Shown piece by piece: positions 17,718 to 27,901 of a stretch of 64,000 nt of DNA; the stretch's first letter is position 1, and each line of letters opens with the position of its first letter. The notes under the pieces were generated by a model. That model did not search any database. It had not been told where the DNA came from and saw only the letters and a list, made by a program, of their open reading frames with translations. Origin of the DNA: Methanosarcina sp. ERenArc_MAG2 (GTDB lineage: Archaea > Halobacteriota > Methanosarcinia > Methanosarcinales > Methanosarcinaceae); contig JAMXHR010000009.1 of assembly GCA_023955635.1 (NCBI GenBank), forward strand, positions 186,001 to 250,000. The letters are read 5' to 3'. The position numbers and the translations under genes are program-made.

Positions 17718-18044
17718 TTTTTTTAATTCTTCAATTGTGGGTAATTGGTCCTGTTAACAGGAAATCAATCCTGCAGTTGTGGGTAATTAATCCTGCAATT
17801 AATGAGTGACTGATCCTGTAATATTCGAATTACAGGTATCATTCATTTTTACCTTTCTTTTAGATCAGAGCTGGAATTTGATGGGACTCAGAGGAAAAGG
17901 CAATAAAGCGTCCATTTTGCTTTAATATAATTATCTTAGTTTAAAAAATATAAAAGCTTCTTGTAAATCCTTTAAATTGTTAATAGGCCAGCAGCCACGT
18001 TAAAATGTATGTCATTGTAAAATCTTAATGTACGAGGGAGTAGC
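17718..18044. promoter_or_regulatory. Intergenic region with inverted repeats before the permease genes
   Basis: It contains a perfect 12-bp palindrome CCTGTTAACAGG (17750-17761) and a 22-bp hairpin, CCTGTAAT/ATTACAGG, at 17815-17836. The phrase TTGTGGGTAATTRRTCCTG occurs twice nearby. These could be operator sites or the 3'-end structure of binding protein 2. A TATA-like AAAAAATATAAAAG lies at about 17944-17957, with the permease start at 18045. Confidence 0.45.
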
Positions 18045-19036
18045 ATGTCAAACAATGAAAAAATAGCAGGCTTCATAGGAAAAAAGACCCTCAGATTGAC
18101 AAGCCTTTTGATTGTAGTTTGTTTTGCAAGTTTCATGCTTATTCAATATTCGCCTATAGATCCTGTTAGAGCTTATATTGGGGAAATGCCAGTAACTGCA
18201 GAGCACAAAGCTAAACTTGAAGAGTACTGGGGGGTTAATACTTCTCCGCAGGAAAAATTCCTTAACTGGGCAGGAAATATTCTAAAAGGAGACTTTGGGA
18301 CTTCATTGATTTATAGAATTCCAGTTATTGACGTCATTAAAGAACGATTTGCAGCTTCCCTTATCTTGATGGGGATTTCGTGGCTGTTTTCAGGAATTTT
18401 AGGTTTTTTTTAGGAATAATAGCAGGCCTGAAGCAAGGAACGTGGGTAGATCAGGCAATAAAAACTTATTGTTACGCTTTAGCTGCTGCACCGACATTCT
18501 GGCTGGCACTCATTTTTATGATGGTGTTTTCGGTATATTTAGGCTGGTTCCCAATAGGATTAAGTGTACCTATAGGGGTTACAGCTGACAACGTGACGTT
18601 TTTTGATTGGTTTCAGCGTTTAATTCTCCCTGCGCTAACTTTGAGTTTATTAGACATTGCCAAAATTGTAATGTTTACTCGGGAAAAATTAATAGAAGTC
18701 CTATCCAGTGATTATGTACTGTTTGCAAAAGCAAGAGGCGAAAAAGGACTGGATCTGGTATTGAGGCATGGAATTCGAAATGTTGCGCTTCCGGCCATTA
18801 CTCTGCAGTTTTTAGGATTCAGTGAATTGTTTGGAGGAACAGTCCTGGTAGAACAGGTATTTTCATATCCTGGAATCGGACAGGCTGCAGTAGCAGCAGG
18901 GTTAAGATCGGATGTACCTCTGCTTTTGGGAATAGTCATCTTCAGTGCTTTATTTGTTTTCTTCGGAAACCTAATTGCTGATATTATCTATGAATTCGTT
19001 GATCCCAGGATAAGACAACAGGAGGCATCAATATGA
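18045..19036 (+). CDS. ABC importer permease, DppB/NikB type, one frameshift
   Basis: An inner-membrane permease of the nickel/peptide importer. The open frames 18045-18413 and 18380-19036 join when one T is added to the T8 run at 18404-18411 (SGILGFF then LGIIAGLKQG). Restored length is about 330 residues with six membrane segments. Features: FMLIQYSPIDPVRAYIG after the first segment and the EAA loop ARGEKGLDLVLRHGIRNVALP that contacts the ATPase. The end FVDPRIRQQE is typical. The ATG at 18045 has TACGAGGGAG upstream. The last four bases overlap the next gene (ATGA), so the permeases are translationally coupled. Confidence 0.88.
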
Positions 19037-19890
19037 GTACTGCTGTTGTAACGGTTAACAGGGGATTATTCAGGGGATTAAATCTAAGGCAAAAAACTCT
19101 TCTAATAATAGGCTCCATCTCATTTTTACTGCTTGCAATCGTGATTTCCAGCGTGTTTTTAGGCGGAGACTCATTACAGACTAATTTTGGTTCTAAAAAT
19201 CTTGCCCCCTCTCTGGAACATCCATTCGGGACAGATTGGATGGGAAGAGACATGTTTGTAAGAACTCTGAAAGGACTGGGGCTGAGTATACTAGTTGGAG
19301 GTCTCGCTTCCACAATCAGTACTGTACTGACCGTAATTTTAGGACTACTTTCAAGTGCAGGAAAAACTGCAGATTCCTTTGTATCCTGGCTGGTAGATCT
19401 CTTTCTCTCAATTCCGCACCTTCTTTTAATAATTCTCATTTCCATCGGAATGGGAGGAGGAGCAACAGGAGTTATCATCGGAGTCGCATTAACTCATTGG
19501 CCAAGCTTAACAAGAATTGTAAGAGCAGAAATCAAGCAGTTGAAAACCCAGGAATACATTCAGATCTCTAGGAACCTTGGCAAGTCAAAATGGTGGATAG
19601 CTACAAAACACATCCTGCCTCATCTGGTTCCTCAGATACTGTTAGGCACGATTTTAATGTTTCCACATGCGATTTTACACGAAGCTTCAGTCACATTCCT
19701 GGGGTTCGGACTCTCCCCACATGAACCGGCAATCGGTATAATTCTGTCCGAATCTATGAGGTACCTCTCTGCAGGATACTGGTGGCTTGCATTTTTCCCG
19801 GGATTATCCCTGTTAATTGTAGTCCTGGCATTTGATATGATTGGAGAAAATTTAGGAACGCTGATGAATCCGAAGAATGCTCACGAATAA
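19033..19890 (+). CDS. ABC importer permease, DppC/NikC type
   Basis: The second permease subunit, 285 residues, intact. The N-terminal membrane segment (LLIIGSISFLLLAIVISSVFL) is followed by the family signature EHPFGTDWMGRDMFVRTLKG. The EAA loop is SRNLGKSKWWIATKHILPHL, and the C-terminus ends IGENLGTLMNPK. Partner of the permease at 18045, whose stop codon its ATG overlaps. The ATPase genes follow after 70 bases. The transported substrate is nickel or a peptide by family; no residue here decides. Confidence 0.9.
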   Translation: MSTAVVTVNRGLFRGLNLRQKTLLIIGSISFLLLAIVISSVFLGGDSLQTNFGSKNLAPSLEHPFGTDWMGRDMFVRTLKGLGLSILVGGLASTISTVLTVILGLLSSAGKTADSFVSWLVDLFLSIPHLLLIILISIGMGGGATGVIIGVALTHWPSLTRIVRAEIKQLKTQEYIQISRNLGKSKWWIATKHILPHLVPQILLGTILMFPHAILHEASVTFLGFGLSPHEPAIGIILSESMRYLSAGYWWLAFFPGLSLLIVVLAFDMIGENLGTLMNPKNAHE

Positions 19891-19960
19891 ATTTCACCGG
19901 GTTAGATAAAAACTGAATTGGGTAAAAATACGTTAGATTTACATTTGGAGAGTGTGAAGT

Positions 19961-20974
19961 ATGGGAAATAAAGCTGAAATAAACCCTGAAAAAGAGTTAA
20001 TCACTGGGCTTGAAATAATTGCTGAAGAAATTGAAAAAAATGAAGCTCTGTTAAAAGTGGAAGACCTTTCACTTTCGTTCATTCAATATGCGTCAGGACT
20101 TAGACAAACTGAACTGAAAGTAATTTCTAATTTGAGTATCCAGGCTTATAAAGGCGAGATTCTGGCTGTCGTGGGGTCAAGCGGATCCGGTAAAAGTCTT
20201 CTGGCTCATGCAATTTTAGGAATTTTGCCTTCAAACGCAAAACTCGAGGGTAAGATCGAATACGATGGTGAAGAACTCACCCAGGAAAGAAAAGAAGAAA
20301 TGAGAGGTAAAGAAATAGCCCTGATTCCGCAAGCTATAACCTATCTTGATCCTTTAATGAAAATCTCGAATCAGGTAATAGGATGCGTTGAAAAGAAAAA
20401 CGAAGGCTTAATAAAGAAACTTCAGAGAGAAATTTTTCAGAGATACGATTTAAAGCCCGAGGTCGAAAGAATGCTTCCTCATGAGCTCTCAGGAGGGATG
20501 ACCCGAAGAGTTCTGGTTTCCACTGCCGTAATAAGTTCTTCAAAGCTTATAATTGCGGATGAACCAACTCCGGGGTTAGATGAAAAAACTTTGAATGAGA
20601 CCCTGAGCTACTTCAAAGATATGGCAGATAAAGGGTGTGCAGTGATACTTATAACTCATGATATCGAAGCTGCATTAAAAATCTCCCATAAAATCGCAGT
20701 ATTCTACGCAGGTACGGTTCTGGAAGTAGCTAACGTTGAAGATTTCAAAAATAATGGTGAGAGTCTAAGGCACCCATATACCCGCGCACTCTGGAACGCC
20801 CTTCCACAAAACAAATTCCAGGCAATCAAAGGACATCAACCAATGCAGGATGAAGTTATTGACGGATGTATCTATTATGAAAGATGCTCCAAAAAGAAAG
20901 CTCTCTGTTCTCAGGGTATTCCCCAAATGAAAAAGGTCAACGGGGGAACGGTGAGGTGTAATAATGCGTCTTAA
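19961..20974 (+). CDS. ABC importer ATPase, DppD/NikD type
   Basis: A 337-residue cytoplasmic ATPase. Walker A is GSSGSGKSLLA, Q-loop IPQ, signature LSGGMTRRVL, Walker B LIIADEPTPGLDE and the switch histidine in LITHD. The C-terminal oligopeptide-type domain has the cysteine pattern GCIYYERCSKKKALC, which in related ATPases binds an iron-sulfur cluster. A 35-residue N-terminal extension before the ABC core is unusual but in frame; the ATG at 19961 has GGAGAG upstream. Its end overlaps the start of the second ATPase by 11 bases. Confidence 0.88.
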   Translation: MGNKAEINPEKELITGLEIIAEEIEKNEALLKVEDLSLSFIQYASGLRQTELKVISNLSIQAYKGEILAVVGSSGSGKSLLAHAILGILPSNAKLEGKIEYDGEELTQERKEEMRGKEIALIPQAITYLDPLMKISNQVIGCVEKKNEGLIKKLQREIFQRYDLKPEVERMLPHELSGGMTRRVLVSTAVISSSKLIIADEPTPGLDEKTLNETLSYFKDMADKGCAVILITHDIEAALKISHKIAVFYAGTVLEVANVEDFKNNGESLRHPYTRALWNALPQNKFQAIKGHQPMQDEVIDGCIYYERCSKKKALCSQGIPQMKKVNGGTVRCNNAS

Positions 20975-21571
20975 AGGTGAGAACATAAGTTTCGGGTATA
21001 AAAAAATAATTTGATTTTAAATGATGTTAATATTTCTTTAGGCAGTGGAGAAGTATTAGGCCTGATTGGGGATAGTGGAAGCGGAAAATCAACTTTGTGT
21101 AAGATATTAGCTGGCTACGAAAATAAGTATAAGGGAAAAGTAAGTGTAGATGGAAAAGAGATTCCGTCAAAAGGCTATAACCCGGTCCAGCTCGTATTTC
21201 AACATCCGGAAAAAGCTGTAAATCCTAAATGGAAAATGAAAGATATTTTAAATGAAGGACATCTTATTTCACAGGATATTTTAGAGTCATTTGGAATAAA
21301 AAATAACTGGCTTAATCGATGGCCCAATGAACTTTCTGGAGGAGAACTCCAGAGATTCGCCCTTGCACGAGCTTTAAGCCCTCAAACCAGGTTTTTAATT
21401 GCTGATGAAATTACTACAATGGTAGATGCTATTACTCAAGCTCAAATCTGGAATATCGTTTTAAATATAGTCGAAGAGCTCAATATTGGAGTACTGATTG
21501 TAAGCCATGACAAGAATTTAATTGGTAGATTATGTCACGATACTATTTATTTAAAAGATATAACTAATTGA
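20964..21571 (+). CDS. ABC importer ATPase, DppF/NikE type, one frameshift
   Basis: The second ATPase of the importer, short (about 203 residues) and lacking the C-terminal oligopeptide domain. Starting at the ATG at 20964 it reads MRLKGENISFGYKK. One A must be added to the A7 run at 21000-21006 to enter the main frame (LILNDVNISLGSGEVLGLIG). Walker A GDSGSGKSTLC, signature LSGGELQRFALARAL, Walker B FLIADEITTMVD, H-loop SHD. The usual second acid of Walker B is E here (DEIT), as in active ATPases. It is the last gene of the operon, with hairpins downstream. Confidence 0.85.
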
Positions 21572-21671
21572 CTAAAAACTGAACTAATGCATCGATTCTC
21601 AAATAAATACATAATAAGCAAATAATTAAAGCTTATGACGCAAATATTATTTTAAGTCACAGGAATTTTGT

Positions 21672-21750
21672 ATGCCCACATAAAGTGGGCTGAAAGTTGG
21701 CAGGTCACATTCGAATGATTTTGTAAATATACTCCAGATTTCGATCTGGG
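21672..21750 (+). terminator. Two hairpins downstream of importer operon
   Basis: GCCCAC/GTGGGC with loop ATAAA at 21674-21690, and CCAGAT/ATCTGG with loop TTCG at 21734-21749, followed by the T-rich CAGTTTTTTC. They are suitable for ending or stabilising the operon transcript. The IS1-type element inserted 32 bases further. Confidence 0.5.
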
Positions 21751-21781
21751 ATTTCAGTTTTTTCATTACTCTAAGAAGGCA

Positions 21782-22945
21782 GGTCGTCTGGTTTTATACG
21801 GTTGATGTTTTGAAACATCTGAATCTGAGCAACTCTTTTAAAGTCCATTTTGATTGAGTGATTCCCGCTTCTCTTGTAGGTGTATTTTTACGTTTAAAAC
21901 AGTTTTCATCCTGATATGTTAACCCACCATGTTCTCGACAGAAATTAAAATACGTGCAGTACAGAATCATTCGATTTATTAAGTACTCTATTTTCTTCGA
22001 GAATCCTATTGTCTTTCTTGAGATCCTGTTGTTGTCCTGTCTGAATGTCAGATTTTGCCTTTCGAGTAAACTTGTAGATATCTCAGTTTCTTCAATGTCT
22101 TTTCCAAATATAATCTTCTTAACAATCTTCTTTAATTTTCCTCCCTTCCTGTTTTTGATTACCTGAGCAAAGTTCAGGTAATCAGATGGAACACGTTTTG
22201 GATTCTTTGGCCTTCCTCTCTTACCTGTTCTAGGAAACTCTATTATTTCTCCAAATTGTTTCAGAAGAGCTTTCCCATAAAATTCCAAACCATCAGAGAC
22301 AAAAAGAGGCAATGGTTCTGAAAGACGTCTAGCCGTTAATTTAACTAATTCATCCGCAACATACTGTTTTCTCGGACCAATGACAAAAGCAACTATTAAC
22401 CTATAACTTGGTGCAAAAGCTACCCACATCCACGGTCCATCATCTTCATAATTTTCCATTCTAGGGACGATTTTTTTGGACTATTACCCATATCTCATCC
22501 ATTTCTATCTTGGGTACTTTCAGGCCTTTCATAAAGACCTCATTAACCTTATTGCAGGATTCTGCTGCACGATCTAACCATCTACGTACAGTTGCTGGCT
22601 TTATATCCAATACATCTGCAATACCCTCTTCACTCATCCCTTTCATGGACATTTTTAAAGCTAATTCAATAACACGTTCTTCTTTACGGAGATCATAATA
22701 GAAAGTGCCTGTATGGTCATTGAATACTTTGCCACAGTTCCGACAGATGTATTTTCTAACTTTTTCTCCACGACTCACAGATGTTCCATTTCCGACAACG
22801 TTGTCCTTACCTTTAAGGCCATAAAATTCACATGAATCATTTGGACAAGCGACGTCAGTAAATTGTGGTTTTGGACCTCGTTTTCCCATAAATAGTATTA
22901 TAATATTTGTATTATATAATATCAACCCAATGAAAATAGACGACC
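21782..22945 (-). mobile_element. IS1-family insertion sequence with 8-bp target duplication
   Basis: A 1164-bp element. The ends start GGTCGTCT on both sides with further matches (GGTTGAT about 18 bases in), and an exact 8-bp duplication AGAAGGCA flanks it at 21774-21781 and 22946-22953. The length of the duplication fits IS1. It is longer than the classical bacterial IS1 because its transposase has a larger zinc-finger/HTH part. It inserted just after the importer operon. Confidence 0.92.
21794..22889 (-). CDS. IS1-family transposase, one frameshift
   Basis: The N-terminal part (from the ATG at 22889, MGKRGPKP) has a zinc-ribbon C-x(4)-C ... C-x2-C pattern and a helix-turn-helix MSEEGIADVLDIKPATVRRWL. 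The C-terminal part has WMWVAFAPSYRLIVAFVIG, FVSDGLEFY and the IS1 signature ERQNLTFRQDNNRISRKTIG with YFNFCREH. The two frames meet at the A7 run at 22471-22477, where the shift needed is +1 (one A fewer, or two more). Classical IS1 uses a -1 slip, so this is not that programmed event. It is probably an indel error or a damaged copy. Confidence 0.85.
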
Positions 22946-23089
22946 AGAAGGCAGGAGTGGGATAAATTAATCGGTCTACAATAATGCAAAAAAGCCGTTA
23001 ATTAAAGTTTGGAAGGAGGTAATAGGCCGAAAAATTCCAGAAATTTATCTTAATGAAAAAAGAAAATTTAATGAAGGAAGAAGTTGGAA

Positions 23090-24217
23090 TTATTCTCCCT
23101 TTATTATCCTTGTAATGTCGTCTCCGACGTCTGAGGTACTGCTCCTCCCGCCCATGTCGTATGTTTTGACGTTGCTGTCCAGGATATTTCTCTGGATTGC
23201 ACTGACTATGGTGTCGGCAGCTTCCTTTTCTCCGAGTTGTTCTATGAGCATGGCACCTGCCCAGATTGTAGCAATCGGGTTGACTTTGTTTAAGCCCTTG
23301 TATTTCGGGGCTGAACCATGGATGGGTTCAAACATGCTTGTTCCTTTCGGGTTAATGTTTCCGCCGGGAGCAAGGCCGAGGCCACCCTGAATCATTGCTC
23401 CGAGGTCTGTAATTATATCTCCGAACATGTTCGGGGTTACGACCACGTCGAACCATTCCGGATTTTTCACAAACCACATAGTGATGGCATCAACAAAGTT
23501 GAAATCAGTGGTAAAGCCCGGGTGTTTTGCAGAAACTGCGCTGAACTCTTCTCTCCATAAGCCGTAGATATCGGAAAGGACGTTTGCCTTGTCCACAGAG
23601 GAGACATGCTTTTTCCTGTTTTCCGCAAGGTCAAAAGCATATTCGATGACCCTTTTTGTGCCTTCTTTTGAAATCAGGCCTATCTGGTATCCTATTTCTT
23701 CGCTGTCGGTCTCGATATCAAGCCCGAATTTCGCGGAGTAAAGCGTTCTTTTGACTTCAAGGAGGTCTTTGCTTTCTCCTTTTTTTGCCCTGCCCCCGAT
23801 CCCTACATAGAAGTCTTCGGTGTTTTCCCTGACGACCACGAAATCGATATCTTTTGAGGTTTTATCTTTGAGCGGGGTCCAGACTCCGTCCAGGAGTTTT
23901 ATCGGGCGAAGGTTGACGTACTGGTCAAAGTAAAAGCGCGCAGTTAATAAGATTCCCTTCTCAAGGATGCCCGGGGCAATCCTGGGGTCTCCGATGGAAC
24001 CAAGATAAATGGCAGGGTAATCGGATAATTCCTTTAAGGTCTCTTCCGAAATCAATTCTCCCGTCTCAAGGTAATGATCAGCTCCATGAGGGTATTCAAT
24101 CCATTCTACATCAAAACCAAATCTTTCACCGACTGCGTCTATGACCTTTCTGCCTTCGGCTATAATTTCAGGGCCTATCCCGTCACCCGGGAGGACCGGA
24201 ATCTTATACTGCGTCAT
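23090..24217 (-). CDS. leuB: 3-isopropylmalate dehydrogenase (or related homolog)
   Basis: A 375-residue NAD-dependent beta-decarboxylating dehydrogenase. It converts 3-isopropylmalate to 2-oxoisocaproate in leucine synthesis. N-terminus [17 protein letters not shown], substrate region [30 protein letters not shown], metal site [26 protein letters not shown] (acids D) and NAD loop [14 protein letters not shown]. The ATG at 24217 has AAAGGAG 8 bases upstream; the longer start at 24247 does not. It is about 100 bases after leuD on the same strand. Methanogens also have isocitrate/homoisocitrate-type homologs for coenzyme B synthesis, so the exact substrate is not certain. Confidence 0.85.
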   Translation of the reverse strand: MTQYKIPVLPGDGIGPEIIAEGRKVIDAVGERFGFDVEWIEYPHGADHYLETGELISEETLKELSDYPAIYLGSIGDPRIAPGILEKGILLTARFYFDQYVNLRPIKLLDGVWTPLKDKTSKDIDFVVVRENTEDFYVGIGGRAKKGESKDLLEVKRTLYSAKFGLDIETDSEEIGYQIGLISKEGTKRVIEYAFDLAENRKKHVSSVDKANVLSDIYGLWREEFSAVSAKHPGFTTDFNFVDAITMWFVKNPEWFDVVVTPNMFGDIITDLGAMIQGGLGLAPGGNINPKGTSMFEPIHGSAPKYKGLNKVNPIATIWAGAMLIEQLGEKEAADTIVSAIQRNILDSNVKTYDMGGRSSTSDVGDDITRIIKGE

Positions 24218-24313
24218 ATTTATACTCCTTTTGAATATTGCAGGCAAAATTGCCTTTTTTATTACGAGATGTCAAACGCGGGCAGGTCTGTCTCCAGACA
24301 GATTTCCTGTTTT

Positions 24314-24800
24314 TCAGCGCTCAGAAACCATTTTTCTGGCATATTTAATAAGCCCTCCCTCATCCACAATCTCACGCACGAAATCAGGGAGGGAGTTGCC
24401 TGGTAGGTCTCACCTTTTGTTTTGTTTTCAATAACTCCCGTTGCAAGGTCTATTTCAAGCTCATCTCCGTCATCGATCCTGTCAGTGTCAGGACACTCCA
24501 GGAGAGGGACTCCGATATTTATCGAGTTCCTGAAAAAGATCCTTGCAAAAGACTTTGCAATCACACAAGCTACCTTTGACCCTTTAAGGGCAAGGGGGCG
24601 TGCTCGCGCGAAGAGCCACAACCAAAATTATTTCCTCCGACCACGATATCATTTTCGTGAACTTTTTTTGCAAATTCGGGGCGTACGCCTTCAAATGTGT
24701 ACTTTGCAAGCTCTTCCGGGGTATTATAAATCAAGTACCTTCCGGGAATTACTGCATCCGTATCCACGTCATCTCCGAATTTCCAGGCTCTTCCTTTCAT
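24314..24800 (-). CDS. leuD: 3-isopropylmalate dehydratase small subunit, two frameshifts
   Basis: The small (swivel) subunit of an aconitase-family dehydratase, partner of LeuC, which is not in the window. It starts [20 protein letters not shown] at 24800. The active-site loop [11 protein letters not shown] is followed by [20 protein letters not shown] only after adding one C at 24594-24598. The C-terminus [14 protein letters not shown]...YARKMVSER needs another at 24391-24393. Both runs are short by one base. Restored length of 163 residues matches the family. A start at 24824 is less likely. The pair with leuB points to leucine, or possibly homoaconitase-type, synthesis. Confidence 0.82.
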
Positions 24801-24986
24801 AATATCACCAGGGGTTTGCTGCAATTAATTGCTATTATTAGAATACTTACAGCCAGTAACTCAGCTGCATTCACAGGGTTGAAGTATAACAGGTAATATT
24901 TAAATTATTTTCTGGCAGGTTATAAAAATTGGTTAACAATTCCAACCTTTTTAATCATAAATCTGACCGGAAACTTAAAAAATAAG

Positions 24987-26324
24987 TTATTCTGGCAGTT
25001 GATGCACTATTTTTTCGCTAATTTCTTCTGAATGAGGTTCTAGAGCGCTCGGTTCTCCTCCTCCGTGCCAGCTTATCCTCGGACGGATGCGCACAAGATG
25101 GACTGACTCGGAATGGTCATCTACTATCAGGGCAGCTCCTCTTTCGCTTCCCATCTTCTTCAGGTACGCCTGGAGGCTTTCCTGCATATAAAGAGGCCGG
25201 GAGGTTTCCAGAGCTAGGATATCATCACTCGATGTAAGACGGTGGCAGATAAGAAGATCACTCTGGGAGACAACATCAGGGTGCAAGCTTGCAGGTCGCT
25301 GGGTTGCCAGAATCAGAGAGAGGCCAGGTTGCCTTCCCTGCCTGAGGCAGCGGTTAATAAGCACTCCCGAAGCAAGGCTTTCTGTCTTTGCGGGTACGAA
25401 AATATGAGCCTCGTCTATAAAGAACCAGACCATAGGAAATTCTTCCTCGTCGACCTTTTCTCCCATAAGCTTCTTTTCGTAGGCTCTTCTTGCTTCAAGC
25501 CTGGCTTCGTAAAGCCTGCCTGCAAGGATTGATACTGCTGCAGCACAGATATTCTCATTTTCAAGAGTACTCACGTCAAGGACGGTTGTTTTCCCTCCGG
25601 ACACAAGTTCTGATAGGGATGTACCTTCTTTTGAAAAAAGACCCCAGGAATTCACTGCCCTGAAGTAATTCTCAGCAGCCCCCTTCGAAGCCGAGTCAGC
25701 GCGAGTGTCCGCAAGCACCTCATCGATAATTTCCTCAAAAGAATACGCATATTCTTTATCCCGGAGAGATTCAATTGCCCTTACCAGCAGAATCCCAAGA
25801 GGGGAAACCTCTTCGATATTGAAGATCCTGCACCACTGGCTTCCTGAAAGTTCCCTGATTGAGATAGAGAAAGGCTTTACATCGATGTTTCGTTTCCTGT
25901 AAGCCTCAACTTTGCCTGCTGGTACGAAAATCTCAGTTTCGAGCCCTGCTGGCACGAGATCCCAGCTTTTTAACCTCTGCGTTTCAAAAGTATTTGGGTG
26001 GTTCATTGTCCAGAAAATTCCCATGGTGTCAATGATAAGAGATGCAAGCCTTTTCTTAATAGCCGGCTCCAGAAGGGCAAGTTCCTCCAGCATGCAGCCC
26101 ATAGTATAGGATTTTCCGTATCCTCTTTTTCCGCAGATCAAAATGGCATGAGGCTTCAGGGCATCAAGATAAACGGCAGCTCCTCTGGAATGGTCAAGTG
26201 CCATGTAATTTCCAATGGACAGAAGTCCTTCTCCGGGATTTTCTTCGTTTCCAAGCACACGCAATGTCCCGGTAATTTTTCCTCCAAAAACAGGCCTTGA
26301 CTCTTTATTTTCTACTTTCGGCAT
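24987..26324 (-). CDS. HerA-like ATPase (DUF87)
   Basis: A 445-residue FtsK/HerA-type ring ATPase. Walker A is CGKRGYGKSYTMG, Walker B WFFIDEAHIF, sensor-like LILATQRPASL and a later arginine-rich LRQGRQPG region. The N-terminal part (residues 20-60) resembles the HAS-barrel of HerA. HerA works with NurA in DNA end resection in archaea, but here no nurA, mre11 or rad50 lies alongside. The gene could therefore be a stand-alone DUF87 ATPase moving DNA, or an element-derived one. The frame is intact. The ATG at 26324 is 11 bases after a short AT stretch. Confidence 0.8.
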   Translation of the reverse strand: MPKVENKESRPVFGGKITGTLRVLGNEENPGEGLLSIGNYMALDHSRGAAVYLDALKPHAILICGKRGYGKSYTMGCMLEELALLEPAIKKRLASLIIDTMGIFWTMNHPNTFETQRLKSWDLVPAGLETEIFVPAGKVEAYRKRNIDVKPFSISIRELSGSQWCRIFNIEEVSPLGILLVRAIESLRDKEYAYSFEEIIDEVLADTRADSASKGAAENYFRAVNSWGLFSKEGTSLSELVSGGKTTVLDVSTLENENICAAAVSILAGRLYEARLEARRAYEKKLMGEKVDEEEFPMVWFFIDEAHIFVPAKTESLASGVLINRCLRQGRQPGLSLILATQRPASLHPDVVSQSDLLICHRLTSSDDILALETSRPLYMQESLQAYLKKMGSERGAALIVDDHSESVHLVRIRPRISWHGGGEPSALEPHSEEISEKIVHQLPE

Positions 26325-26995
26325 CTTATAATATCGGACTGAAAACTATTTAAAATAATTTACACATTGTGGGTTAAATAAAAGTCCTGATTTTCAGTTT
26401 TGCAGGTTGGACATTATTTTTCTTTCTAGATACTTAATTGGTAAATCGTACTGTTCCCTATGAGTAGCAAGGTCACGAGACCAAGCAATGATACAGAAGG
26501 CAGAAAAGTGGTAAAAAACAGGAGCCTGCTGTGATACGCAGGATGGGACTCCATATCCTAACATGAAACCTTTATTCTCCGTTCTTTGGAGAAGGAAAGC
26601 GTTAACCACTTTCTCTCATATAACTTAGGAGAGAAGAGCAATCACCCTGACTTATCCGACGGCGCATCCATTAATGTAGATATCGGTTTATATGACTATA
26701 TTCGAGTAAAATTATTAGAAGTTTATACTAAAGTAAATTTAAGAGGCTGACTTAAAAGGCTGACTTAAAAGGCTGACTTCCATATCAACTTCTGAGTCTA
26801 GAGACATATCCGACGTCTAACAGGGCATCTATGCAGGGTGCAGGCAAGCGAAAGCACTATGCAGAGCACACGGGTACGGTCATGAAGTGTGCCACACATG
26901 TTCCTCAAGACAGAAGTTATCCGGATCTCAGGACTGTCTTAGATATTCAACGTTGGCAACATGTGACTATCCACAAAAGAGAGGTAAGAAGATCG
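26325..26995. other. Intergenic region with a 13-bp triple repeat
   Basis: 670 bases without a gene I can support. Three head-to-tail copies of GGCTGACTTAAAA (the last truncated to GGCTGACTTCC) lie at 26745-26781. A 71-codon minus-strand frame at 26609-26394 has no ribosome-binding site or recognised family. The open frame to the right that runs into the oxidoreductase gene from 26831 is upstream read-through. Confidence 0.4.
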
Positions 26996-27375
26996 ATGAA
27001 GGTATTAGTAATTCTTGGGCATCCAAATAAAGAGAGTTTTAATCATGCGATTGCAAATACGGTTGTAGAAACCCTGTTAAATAACGGGCATGAGGTATTC
27101 TTCCATGATCTATATGAAGAAAACTTTGATCCAATAATTTCAAGTCAGGAAATTCCTACAGGAGCCTCTTTAGAAAAAATAATAGGAAAACATTGCAATG
27201 AAATTAGTAAAGCAGAAGGGATTGTTATAGTTCATCCTAATTGGTGGGGCAGCCGCCTGCAATTTTAAAAGGATGGGTGGATAGGGTATTACGCTCTGGA
27301 ATAGCGTATGAATTTAAAGAAGGGGATAGTGGTGAAGGAATACCAATAGGGTTGTTAAAAGCAGAAACCGCCTTA
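26996..27375 (+). pseudogene. Flavodoxin-fold NAD(P)H oxidoreductase, N-terminal part, split by insertion
   Basis: The ATG at 26996 follows AGAGGTAAGAAGATCG. The protein begins MKVLVILGHPNKESFNHAIA, the FMN phosphate loop of the NQO/KefF (Flavodoxin_2) family. It continues through GIVIVHPNWWGQPPAILKGWVDRVLRSG after adding one G to GGGG at 27246-27249. It stops being homologous exactly at the TTA before the inverted repeat at 27376, and the rest of the protein resumes at 30484. The joined length of about 196 residues fits the family. Confidence 0.8.
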
Positions 27376-27506
27376 GAGCCTATCCGAAAAGTCAGTAATG
27401 CATGTTGAAAAATCACAATCGGTTTATAATATAAGATTATCCGTTCCGGTTTTGCATATTGCATATTGTAAAAGTTATAGCAGGTAACCACTTTTCGGAT
27501 AGGCTC
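27376..27506. mobile_element. 131-bp IS5-type miniature element
   Basis: Perfect 17-bp inverted ends GAGCCTATCCGAAAAGT at 27376-27392 and its complement at 27490-27506, followed by TTA. The 97-base interior has no gene and includes two copies of TTGCATATTG. It is the simplest member of the family in this window. Confidence 0.85.
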
Positions 27507-27901
27507 TTAGAGTTGTTGTATCCTGAAATTATTTCATCTATTTAAGGATATATAGCCACAAGGCTAAATAATGCAAAAACTCATGAGCTACAAATTTTTT
27601 TTCATTGCACTAATTACAGGCGTGACTATAGATATATGTTACAGAATTGGGAAAATACATAGGTTTTATTGAATAACCTGTGCATTTTAATCATCTTCGG
27701 TACATTTTAAATAAACGAAATCATTTTAGCTTGACTATGTCACATTACAAGGTAAAGCATCATCATTAGATCTCATATGTCAAAGATGTTGTTCGTAGTG
27801 AAATTGATAACAGCAATTGGAGTAACTGTCTAATCTGACAAAGTCAAGATAGATTTACATATTTTTTGAATTTTTTGCAACGGAACCCGTCAGAATTAAG
27901 G
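27507..27901. other. Non-coding part of the mobile nest
   Basis: No convincing gene. At 27871-27886 lies TTTTTTGCAACGGAACC, the right-end form of the IS6-type terminal repeat that recurs at 29638 and 30227. No matching left end is found in this segment, so it is a lone end from a decayed copy. Confidence 0.4.

Noticed and set aside
22471..22477. A7 run in the IS1 transposase as a programmed -1 frameshift site
   Set aside because: The C-terminal frame needs a +1 shift relative to the N-terminal frame, the opposite of the classical IS1 event. An indel is more likely.
26394..26609. Minus-strand 71-codon frame after the HerA-like gene
   Set aside because: No ribosome-binding site, no recognised family and no conserved neighbour. 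Too weak to call a gene.
26831..26995. Extended N-terminus of the flavodoxin-like oxidoreductase
   Set aside because: The family begins at MKVLVILGHPN (26996), which has its own ribosome-binding site. The upstream codons have no homology that I recognise.
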